A stretch of 20,687 bases of DNA from a bacterium (GTDB lineage Bacteria; Krumholzibacteriota; Krumholzibacteriia; Krumholzibacteriales; WJIX01). The translations under genes were made by a program, and so were the position numbers. The DNA lies in assembly GCA_021160845.1 (NCBI GenBank), contig JAGHBT010000081.1:1-20687 (forward strand), given 5' to 3'. The notes under the pieces are model-generated. The model was not told the DNA's origin. It searched no databases and saw only the letters and a program-made list of their open reading frames with translations. This document shows, one piece after another, positions 14,355 through 20,687 of this stretch (position 1 is its first letter; each line of letters begins with the position of its first letter).

Positions 14355-16022
14355 CTATTTTTCGAGCCACCACACATTCGCGTTCCAGGTATCTCCGGAC
14401 TGAGTGGGGTTCGGGCTGTAATTCTTCAGCGCAGTAGGCATAGCATCCACCTGAGTAATCCAGAGAAGCGGAATAACAGGAACTTCACGTGCCAATCTCT
14501 CCAATATCTCAGAATACAACTTCTTCCTCCGGTCAAAAGAAACAGCGCTGCTGCCAAGAGATAAAAGATGAGTCAGAGTATCATTTCTGAAATAGGAATA
14601 GTTCTGTCCAACAGGTGGCAGAAAATCCGCTGAATAACTGGTTTCCTTCGTGGAAGGATCAGGCGGAGCCATAAAGGCATAAAGTGCGAGGTTATATCTT
14701 CCGCCACTGAGAATACCTCCATCATCAAAACCGGCAAACATAACACTGGGATGATAATTATTTATCTTCAGATCCACCCCTATATCACCAAGCTGCTTCG
14801 CCAGAACAACCTCGGTTCGTTTTCTGTTTGCCCTTCCCGTCACTGTCGAAATTTCAAGTTTCAATCTGCGTCCGCCTTTTTCTCTGATCCCATCTCCGTC
14901 GGTATCCCTCCATCCCGCCTTTTCAAGAAGGGTTATTGCCAGTTCCGGATTATAACCATTAAATTCTTTTCCAAATCCGGTATGAAATGGGGAATCAGGA
15001 TGTTCATCGCTGTAAGCCGGTACCCATATCCCGTTATAGATCTTTTCGGATATCTCTTCTCTGTCAATCGCCAATGAAAGAGCCCTGCGTACACGGTTAT
15101 CATCTAGCGGAAACCGGCTACAATTAAGGTCGAGGTGTTCAAGAAATAAAGCCGGCGTTTTATAAATTTTTATTCTTTCAATACCCGAAGCAATCTTCAG
15201 AAAGGCGTTCGGAACATTGTCAGCACCCATTATTTCGCCGCTCTCAAGTTGAAACATCAGTGAGTTCCCATCAAGAATAAACTTTATGATAATCCTGTCG
15301 AGATATGGCCCATCATTGTAATAATCTCTGCTTGCTTTCAGAACTATGTAAGAGCCTGGTTTCCATTCCTCAAAAACGAAAGGGCCACTGCCGACCGGAT
15401 GTTTATGAAAATCGGCGCTTATAAAATCCGAATTGGCGAATTTGCCGAGCAGATGGCGCGGCAGAACAGATTCATCATAGAAACAGTCCCCAACAAAATT
15501 CGCATAAACCTCATTCATGTGAAAAACAACCGTGTGAGGATCCGGAGTAGCAACACTTTCGATAACATTCCATCCCTGACGGGTACTAACATTTATCTCC
15601 GGATTCACCATCAACTCGTATGTAAATTTTACATCATCGGATGTTACCGGTTTACCATCATGCCATCGCGCGTTCTTTCTCAGATGGTATGTGTAAGTTA
15701 GATAATCTTCTGAAATACCACCATTCTTAACCGTTGGTATTTCAGTTATTAAATCAGGTACTAATTCCATTTTATCATTGTGCTTCACGAATTTGCTGAA
15801 AATCAGATTGCATACATATATCCCTGAAACCATACTACTTATTGATTCATTAAGTATTTCCGGCTCCTGCTGCATCCCGATAACCAAGGTGCCTCCAAAC
15901 TTGTTTTTCCCATCCGATTTGGATTGTTTTTCTCTATTCCCGGCGTTGTCATTGTCCGCGCACCCTGAAGACAAAATAACCAGAGACAATAAAAAAATTA
16001 AAAGAGTCTTCATATACTTCAT
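14355..16022 (-). CDS. ABC transporter substrate-binding lipoprotein (SBP_bac_5, peptide/nickel type)
   Basis: This is the solute receptor of the importer. A lipoprotein signal (MKYMKTLLIFLLSLVILSSGC) gives a lipid-anchored cysteine at position 21, then a polar linker before GGTLVIGMQQEPEILN. Family-5 landmarks follow: LRKNARWHDGKPVTSDDVKFT divided over residues ~110-135, HPVGSGPFVFEEWKPG, VRRALSLAIDREEI and the LLEKAGWRDTDGDGIREK region. The start was placed at 16022 because AGGGGGAAGG lies directly upstream; an ATG at 16013 is equally usable. The in-frame extension to 16121 would bury the signal peptide and is rejected. It is the first gene of the operon. Substrate is probably a peptide or similar, not assignable. 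Confidence 0.93.
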   Translation of the reverse strand: MKYMKTLLIFLLSLVILSSGCADNDNAGNREKQSKSDGKNKFGGTLVIGMQQEPEILNESISSMVSGIYVCNLIFSKFVKHNDKMELVPDLITEIPTVKNGGISEDYLTYTYHLRKNARWHDGKPVTSDDVKFTYELMVNPEINVSTRQGWNVIESVATPDPHTVVFHMNEVYANFVGDCFYDESVLPRHLLGKFANSDFISADFHKHPVGSGPFVFEEWKPGSYIVLKASRDYYNDGPYLDRIIIKFILDGNSLMFQLESGEIMGADNVPNAFLKIASGIERIKIYKTPALFLEHLDLNCSRFPLDDNRVRRALSLAIDREEISEKIYNGIWVPAYSDEHPDSPFHTGFGKEFNGYNPELAITLLEKAGWRDTDGDGIREKGGRRLKLEISTVTGRANRKRTEVVLAKQLGDIGVDLKINNYHPSVMFAGFDDGGILSGGRYNLALYAFMAPPDPSTKETSYSADFLPPVGQNYSYFRNDTLTHLLSLGSSAVSFDRRKKLYSEILERLAREVPVIPLLWITQVDAMPTALKNYSPNPTQSGDTWNANVWWLEK

Positions 16023-16049
16023 CCTTCCCCCTCTCTTACTGCGGATTAT

Positions 16050-16079
16050 CATATAACACGGGCTCTGACTCTTGTACAA
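16050..16079 (-). promoter_or_regulatory. Weak candidate promoter of the transporter operon
   Basis: A TTGTAC (-35, plus-strand 16074-16079) is 18 bases from TATATG (-10, 16050-16055) on the minus strand. Each matches the sigma-70 consensus only in part. The predicted start leaves a short leader carrying the ribosome site of the binding-protein gene. Confidence 0.3.
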
Positions 16080-16083
16080 CACC

Positions 16084-16093
16084 TGCAATTGCA
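16084..16093. promoter_or_regulatory. Perfect 10-bp palindrome next to the transporter promoter
   Basis: TGCAATTGCA is a perfect dyad placed four bases upstream of the candidate -35 element. A regulator could bind here. Short palindromes also arise by chance, so this is tentative. Confidence 0.25.
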
Positions 16094-16161
16094 TATTGGA
16101 ACGGACTTTCCTGCTGCTCAATCGTTACTATCCATCCGAATCTAACGCATTTAATATGCCA

Positions 16162-16204
16162 GGACTAAAGCCTTGTTGTTTGATATTTCACTAAACTTTA
16201 GCCC
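16162..16204. repeat. Inverted repeat between ccsA and the transporter operon
   Basis: Arms GGACTAAAG (16162-16170) and CTTTAGCCC (16196-16204) pair over nine positions with one wobble, around a 25-base loop. A second, nested palindrome (CTAAACTTTAG, 16191-16201) overlaps the right arm. No T-run follows on either strand, so it is not a standard terminator. The 240-base gap 16023-16262 contains nothing else I can support. Confidence 0.4.
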
Positions 16205-16262
16205 GCACTGAAAATATTATCAATTAGAATATCCAATCAACTATCAGCTCCACGAAAAACCC

Positions 16263-17069
16263 TCATACGTAGGCGTGAAGCCCCCCCAAAAAGAGATTCC
16301 CAAGAAATGAAATAATAATAATCAGGAACCCGACTATAGATACTATCGCTAGAGTGGCTCCTTTCCACCGTCCTCTGCTCTGTTGATGAAGAATAAGTGT
16401 GTAAAATAACCATACAACAAGAGCCCCTGTTTCCTTGGGATCCCAGCTCCAGAAACTACCCCACGCCTTCCACGCCCACAGAGACCCCGCGAATAGAGCT
16501 CCGACTGTAAAAAGAGGGTATCCTATACGGATTGATTTAATAATAAGACCTTCCACCGCTTCTCTTTCTCTAAAACCATTCTTGTTTTTCAACGAACGGA
16601 AGAGGTAGAAAAGGCTTGCCCCGGTCGCAACAAGGAAAGCCCCTTCAGCAAGAGCAGCCAAAGTAATGTGAATATAGAACCAGTAACTTTGAAGAGCCGG
16701 CATCAGTTGTTTCGCCCCTTCCTTTGGAAGAAAGGAAGCAATAACCATAACGATTATAACAACCGGGGAAATTACAACACCGGAAATCATAGAGCCAAAC
16801 CTGGAAATAATCACAATAAAGGAAACGGCAATAACCCATGAAAGGAAAAGAGAATACTCAAACATCGTAGCAAGTGGAATGTGGCCGAGAAGCCGGTACC
16901 TTGTTATTATACCCGCCGTATGAAAAACCAAAGCGGCAAAAAAAATAATTACCGCTATTCGCCCCGGCAGTTTGTTTCTTACCGCGAAAAATACCACAAA
17001 AACCAGAAAAGAAACCAAATAGATCCAGAAAGCTATCCAGAAAAGGGAAACATCGAGAGCAGCATTCAT
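16263..17069 (-). CDS. ccsA: Cytochrome c biogenesis protein CcsA/CcsB (ResC-like)
   Basis: CcsA handles haem in System II cytochrome c maturation, presenting it outside the cytoplasmic membrane for attachment to apocytochromes. The 268-residue protein has about eight membrane helices and the tryptophan-rich haem-binding motif (WAWKAWGSFWSWDPKET, residues 198-214). Histidines that flank haem in this family are visible: H50, H134, H228 and H265 in the closing GGLHAYV. Its ribosome site (GGAGGAAGGA) lies inside the last codons of resB, with 2 bases between the genes, so the two proteins are co-translated and probably form one complex. No cytochrome c or thioredoxin-like CcsX gene is next to it. 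Confidence 0.95.
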   Translation of the reverse strand: MNAALDVSLFWIAFWIYLVSFLVFVVFFAVRNKLPGRIAVIIFFAALVFHTAGIITRYRLLGHIPLATMFEYSLFLSWVIAVSFIVIISRFGSMISGVVISPVVIIVMVIASFLPKEGAKQLMPALQSYWFYIHITLAALAEGAFLVATGASLFYLFRSLKNKNGFREREAVEGLIIKSIRIGYPLFTVGALFAGSLWAWKAWGSFWSWDPKETGALVVWLFYTLILHQQSRGRWKGATLAIVSIVGFLIIIISFLGNLFLGGLHAYV

Positions 17070-17071
17070 TA

Positions 17072-18550
17072 TTATCCTTCCTCCCCGGGGTTATCAATCG
17101 CAATATCACGCAGTATGTCGCTTAAACCTTCTCTCATTCCACTAATTTCCCTCTTTAACATTTTCGTCCCGCCTTCTCTCGCAATTACGATAAACATGCC
17201 CTTTCTTCCCACTTCTCCCTTTAACAGTCGATAACTGGATCCGAAGAGAAACAAAAGCCCAACAGCCGCCAGGGCAATTCCCACAATAATCAAGGGGGTT
17301 CCGGGATTCGAACTTATCTGCAATCCCGTATAGTAAATAGGTTCTATATAATCAACCGAGAACTCTACCGGAAGTTCAAATCTGGAATTAAACGAAGGAT
17401 ACTTCAAAAATAGCCAGCCTGACTCATGCCCGAACGCACCCGTTATTTCTATTAGGAGAGCGGGGTTAAGCATCTTACGGCTAGAGCTATATACACCTTT
17501 TGCCCCCTTTTTGAAATCGGGGTTGTAGTCCTTTATTTCTACTGTCCAATCTGTTGACGGCAGCTTTGTTTTTTGATCCGGTTTTATATAAATTGATTCC
17601 GTTTTTCCATTTTTGGCAAACCTGCATGTTATACGCGCCCACTCAAATTCCTCATCATCTACATAATATGAACTCTGATAAATATCGTACCCACCGTACC
17701 GCGCGGGGTCATTCACCTCGAGCTTCATCGATTGTATGCTGTCACCGTTAGCATTCAAAAGAGAAAGTTTCGTTACATAATTATGTATCTCCCCACTACG
17801 CGTCTGGATAATATTGAACCTGTCAACTCGTATGGAGAGAGGGCTGCCATAAAGTGTGAGAACATCTCCCTTTCTTGCGTACATTATTTCCTTTTTACCC
17901 TGAAAGCTCCCGATCATTCCGCCGATTGTAATGACGAGTATAGCAATGTGAAAAAGCATGTTGCCGGGGTAATGCCACCGCCCCCCCATAGCCGAGAAGA
18001 GTACACCATCAGCTGTTTTCCTGAATTTGACATGATATCTCTTACCTTTAAGATAGGCTGCCACCCTGTTGTAACCTTGAGATATTTGCTTGGCGTTTAT
18101 CTCTATGTCCCTTCCAAAAATTTTTTTATAATAACCGAATATATCCTTCTTTTCAGCGCCACTTAGAGCTAATTTACTCCAGTTTATTTCTATAGCGGGG
18201 GCTCTACCGGTAACCTTCCCCAAAATTAAAGGAGGAGAGAAACTAAAAGAGTGTACAATCAAAGCCTTCCATCCGGTAATAATACAGAGCAATAACGAAA
18301 TAGCGAAGAAAGCGAGTACCCCGCGGTACCAGAAGGAATGAAAAGGATCATACAACCTTAAATAACTCACGAGGCTGAATATAACTCCCCCCCACCTGAC
18401 CCTGTAAATATCCTTATGAAAAGTAAAGTCTCTCGGAATGATTTCTGTAAAAGCCCATCCAACAGCGCTTGCCACGGTAAGTATAACGATAATTACGACC
18501 GCAGTGCGGCCCGTTATCAAAACCTTCCATTTTTTTCTTTTCAGCTCCAC
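17072..18550 (-). CDS. resB: Cytochrome c biogenesis protein ResB (Ccs1)
   Basis: ResB/Ccs1 works with CcsA to deliver haem to apocytochrome c. The 492-residue protein has three N-terminal membrane helices (around residues 14-35, 52-64 and 78-98), another near residues 200-220, a large periplasmic domain containing EVNDPARYGGYDIYQSSY, and a last helix near 420-440 in the family motif YTGLQISSNPGTPLI. A soluble cytoplasmic tail follows. The start is GTG at 18550 with AAGGTGG nine bases upstream. The gene diverges from the DUF885-like gene, with overlapping candidate promoters. Confidence 0.94.
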   Translation of the reverse strand: MELKRKKWKVLITGRTAVVIIVILTVASAVGWAFTEIIPRDFTFHKDIYRVRWGGVIFSLVSYLRLYDPFHSFWYRGVLAFFAISLLLCIITGWKALIVHSFSFSPPLILGKVTGRAPAIEINWSKLALSGAEKKDIFGYYKKIFGRDIEINAKQISQGYNRVAAYLKGKRYHVKFRKTADGVLFSAMGGRWHYPGNMLFHIAILVITIGGMIGSFQGKKEIMYARKGDVLTLYGSPLSIRVDRFNIIQTRSGEIHNYVTKLSLLNANGDSIQSMKLEVNDPARYGGYDIYQSSYYVDDEEFEWARITCRFAKNGKTESIYIKPDQKTKLPSTDWTVEIKDYNPDFKKGAKGVYSSSRKMLNPALLIEITGAFGHESGWLFLKYPSFNSRFELPVEFSVDYIEPIYYTGLQISSNPGTPLIIVGIALAAVGLLFLFGSSYRLLKGEVGRKGMFIVIAREGGTKMLKREISGMREGLSDILRDIAIDNPGEEG

Positions 18551-18582
18551 ATCAATTAACCACCTTAAAACCGTAATACCTA

Positions 18583-18611
18583 TTTACACACAACCAAAAA
18601 GCGATTATATA
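18583..18611 (+). promoter_or_regulatory. Sigma-70-like promoter of the DUF885-like lipoprotein gene
   Basis: TTTACA (-35, 18583-18588) and TATATA (-10, 18606-18611) are 17 bases apart. The predicted start near 18618 leaves about 50 bases to the GTG. This is one of the better sigma-70 matches in the window. Confidence 0.5.
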
Positions 18612-18633
18612 CCTATATAGTAACAATAAGCAA
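18604..18633 (-). promoter_or_regulatory. Sigma-70-like promoter of resB-ccsA
   Basis: On the minus strand TTGCTT (-35, plus-strand 18628-18633) is 18 bases from a perfect TATAAT (-10, 18604-18609). The -10 shares four bases with the -10 of the opposite promoter. Confidence 0.45.
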
Positions 18634-18670
18634 GAATAGTACGCGAAAACTCGGCGATCAAGGGAACAAT

Positions 18671-20413
18671 GTGTATCGTATAATAAACAAAAAGGGATTT
18701 ACAATTAAACGGTTCATTGTAATCCTTACAATGGTATTTATTCTTTTTTCCGGATGCGAGAAGGATAATACATCAACGAAGAATTCGCGAAAGTATCACA
18801 AAATAAAAACGAATTCCCTGGAGCTATACTTCCGTCTACATCCCCTGCGAAGTTCCAGAATCGGCATAGAATCCGCTGATTCAACTCTATTCACCTTTTC
18901 TGAAAAAGAGGTGTTATCTACTAATACTGATATTAACAACATCCTTGAAATGCTTTCTACTCTGACTACCGAAGGATTAAAGGAAAAGGAAATTGACAAT
19001 TCGAAACTAATACTGAACTGGCTTCAAGGAGAAAAATTAGTCCTGAATGAACTTTCCTGTTACAAAAACAATCCGGTTCTTTACTGCTGGATATTAGATG
19101 AAGCGCTTTGGGGAACCCCTTCAAGACTTTCCCCGCCAAATGAAAATGAAATGGAATACTACAAAAAGCGATTACAAAAAATTCCCGGTCTTCTTAATAA
19201 CGCTAAAAGGCTTATCGACAAACCATCACAGCTTCATACGAAGGTTTCCCTGAGTATGATCGAAGAGCTTATAAACAAATTCGATTCCTTGAAAGTTATG
19301 GTTTCAAAACGGTACGAAACGGATATCGTCATACTCGATTCAACCCTTAAATATATTAAAGATTTCCAGGGTTTTATCAAAAATGATCTATCGCGCAGAT
19401 CCTACGGCAAAATGATCCTCGGTTCAGAAAATATCACAAGGATTTTCGATTACGACGAACACATCTTAACTAATCCAAATATGCTAATATCAATGGCGGA
19501 AAAGAGAATCCACGAACTCCTATTAAGCAAACAAGCTCTAAAGAATAAACTTAGCCAAAAAGCAGCGACTGAAAAGCCCGATAAATCCGATACCCCGATG
19601 GATATAACCAGCAAATTTACGATATCAACGATGGTTTGCGAGATCAGCGGGAACCTAGCCAGGGAAACAGTTTTTACCCAATCGCAAAACAAGGTAACTA
19701 AAATAGTATTCACAGAAAATCCGGGGCGGTTTGACTACTACAGAAAAAACCCATATCTGTCCACCCCATTTACGGGAAAATTCCCGATTGAGTGGATACC
19801 GCCTACTCTCCACTCCCCTCTTTCCAAACGGGGTTACCTGTTAATTTGTCGGGACAAAATAAACCCTGCCGACAACTCTTTATCAAATCAACCTGTAAAC
19901 GAATCTTTTTTGGCTTATAGCATTATCAGAGCTATTTCCGCTAAAAAGGGGTGTTCCCCCTACATATTTACAGGAGATACCCTAAAAACAATCCTGTGCA
20001 GCGAAACATACAAATTTGGATTACTTTTTCACAATATCGAGAATACAATAAGCAGATGTCAAAAAAGACCGATAGAAATACGTATCCACGATATAAATAC
20101 CCGGATACTTGATTTGGCCAGAGTTGTAATTGTAATTAAACTTCACAGTGGAAACTATTCCTTGGAAATGGCAGCAAATTTCCTCATTGAAAAGGCCGGG
20201 CTTGATCAAAAGGAAACAACTTATAATGTCGAGGTCGCTCTGATTTCGCCTTCAATAGCCTACGCCGGCATCACCAGGATTATGATGTCTGAAATGGATA
20301 GAAAACTGAAAAGTTCGGATAATATTAAACTCAAAGAAATGAGCGCCTTCGAACTTCTTCAATCAAATCCGGGACTTCCAATCCCAATGATACGCAAGAA
20401 GTACTTTAAATAG
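18671..20413 (+). CDS. DUF885-family lipoprotein lacking the zinc-protease motif
   Basis: The 580-residue protein starts with GTG (AGGGA five bases upstream) and has a lipoprotein signal ending in LFSGC (C29), so it is membrane-anchored on the outside of the cytoplasmic membrane. The body follows the DUF885 layout: an N-terminal helical part (SLELYFRLHPLRSSRIGIES, residues 49-68; YCWILDEALWG, ~138-148), a middle with GSENITRIFDYDEHILTNP, and a C-terminal part where ARVVIVIKLHSGNYS and VALISPSIAYAG match the family's final helices. DUF885 members normally carry an HExxxPGHH-type metal site before that last part. Here the corresponding region (residues ~411-432) reads ESFLAYSIIRAISAKKGCSP, with no HExxH. 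It is probably an inactive relative with a binding or scaffolding role. The family call is from remembered patterns. Confidence 0.7.
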   Translation: MYRIINKKGFTIKRFIVILTMVFILFSGCEKDNTSTKNSRKYHKIKTNSLELYFRLHPLRSSRIGIESADSTLFTFSEKEVLSTNTDINNILEMLSTLTTEGLKEKEIDNSKLILNWLQGEKLVLNELSCYKNNPVLYCWILDEALWGTPSRLSPPNENEMEYYKKRLQKIPGLLNNAKRLIDKPSQLHTKVSLSMIEELINKFDSLKVMVSKRYETDIVILDSTLKYIKDFQGFIKNDLSRRSYGKMILGSENITRIFDYDEHILTNPNMLISMAEKRIHELLLSKQALKNKLSQKAATEKPDKSDTPMDITSKFTISTMVCEISGNLARETVFTQSQNKVTKIVFTENPGRFDYYRKNPYLSTPFTGKFPIEWIPPTLHSPLSKRGYLLICRDKINPADNSLSNQPVNESFLAYSIIRAISAKKGCSPYIFTGDTLKTILCSETYKFGLLFHNIENTISRCQKRPIEIRIHDINTRILDLARVVIVIKLHSGNYSLEMAANFLIEKAGLDQKETTYNVEVALISPSIAYAGITRIMMSEMDRKLKSSDNIKLKEMSAFELLQSNPGLPIPMIRKKYFK

Positions 20414-20427
20414 GACTCCGAAGCAAA

Positions 20428-20687
20428 TCAAAAGGGCAAATCTCCTGAAGTATAGACAATATTTCCACCATGAATCGTTCCGAGAACTCTTAAGTCAGGT
20501 ATTTGTTCGGTGGGTATCTCAAAAATATTATCAGAAATGATAACAAAATCGGCGAATTTACCATTTTCCAGAGATCCCAGAGAATCTTCCCTGAATGAAG
20601 CATAAGCGGCGTTAACAGTAAAGGACTTAAGGGCATTGAGGAGATTTATCCTCTGGCCTGGTATCCATCCCCCGGATGGTGTTCCAT
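20428..20687 (-). CDS. YtcJ-like amidohydrolase, C-terminal part, cut by window edge
   Basis: Eighty-five residues are visible before the TGA stop at 20428-20430. They match the end of Amidohydro_3 (YtcJ-type) metal-dependent hydrolases: GWIPGQRINLLNALKSFTVN, then AAYASF, the GSLENGKFADFVIIS turn, and the closing strand IHGGNIVYTSG. The metal-binding histidines lie in the missing part outside the window. Relatives hydrolyse amide or formyl bonds in the cytosol or, when exported, outside the membrane; the substrate cannot be told. The gene converges with the DUF885-like gene with 14 bases between the stops. Confidence 0.85.
   Translation of the reverse strand, partial: GTPSGGWIPGQRINLLNALKSFTVNAAYASFREDSLGSLENGKFADFVIISDNIFEIPTEQIPDLRVLGTIHGGNIVYTSGDLPF

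Noticed and set aside
16023..16121. N-terminal extension of the binding lipoprotein up to 16121.
   Set aside because: It would place 33 polar residues before a perfect lipoprotein signal peptide; a strong ribosome site lies directly before the ATG at 16022.
1..20687. CRISPR arrays, tRNA genes, insertion sequences, prophage or attachment sites.
   Set aside because: Reading both strands showed no spaced direct repeats, cloverleaf-like tRNA sequence, transposase or integrase motifs, or flanking terminal repeats.

Overview
The window is a chromosomal stretch from a flagellated, two-membrane bacterium. It encodes P-ring and L-ring flagellar proteins, two lipobox-bearing lipoproteins and a System II (ResB/CcsA) cytochrome c maturation pair. 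Shine-Dalgarno sequences are clear and TTG/GTG starts are used. The phylum cannot be fixed from sequence reading alone. Gene order and several odd family members suggest an uncultured lineage (FCB-like or deltaproteobacterial-like), which is only an inference. I see no tRNA, rRNA, insertion sequence, phage gene or CRISPR array.

Region 1 (about 1-5930, minus strand) is a flagellar rod/ring/hook-junction operon transcribed right to left: flgF, flgG, flgA, flgH, flgI, flgJ (rod-binding domain only), a FlgN-like chaperone, and flgK cut by the left edge. A well-spaced sigma-54 (-24/-12) element lies just before flgF, with an inverted repeat about 108 bp upstream of the predicted transcription start where an enhancer-binding activator could sit. 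FlgH lacks the usual lipobox cysteine, and no flgM gene is present.

Region 2 (5983-7478, minus) is a receiver-PAS-histidine kinase gene split by a one-base frameshift between the phosphoacceptor-histidine and ATPase domains. A divergent promoter region separates it from region 3.

Region 3 (7705-10866) holds housekeeping-type genes packed in convergent pairs: a YfcE/MJ0936-like phosphodiesterase (+), a PfkB sugar kinase (-), a Nudix hydrolase with a zinc-ribbon-like N-terminus (+), and a PP-loop MnmA/ThiI-like sulfurtransferase (-) with an extra C-terminal domain.

Region 4 (10920-16022, minus) is an oligopeptide-type ABC importer operon: lipoprotein binding protein, then a beta-CASP metallo-beta-lactamase with an N-terminal membrane/signal segment, then the two permeases. 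No ATPase gene is present. The PP-loop gene of region 3 could be its last gene.

Region 5 (16263-18550, minus) is resB-ccsA for cytochrome c assembly. It diverges, from overlapping promoters, from region 6: a lipoprotein of the DUF885 family that has lost the family's zinc-protease motif (18671-20413, +). The right edge holds the C-terminus of a YtcJ-like amidohydrolase (-).

No single gene cluster here is a clearly new system. The best leads are the membrane-anchored beta-CASP protein inside the transporter operon, the inactive-looking DUF885 lipoprotein, the split kinase beside a sigma-54 flagellar operon, and the lipobox-less FlgH.
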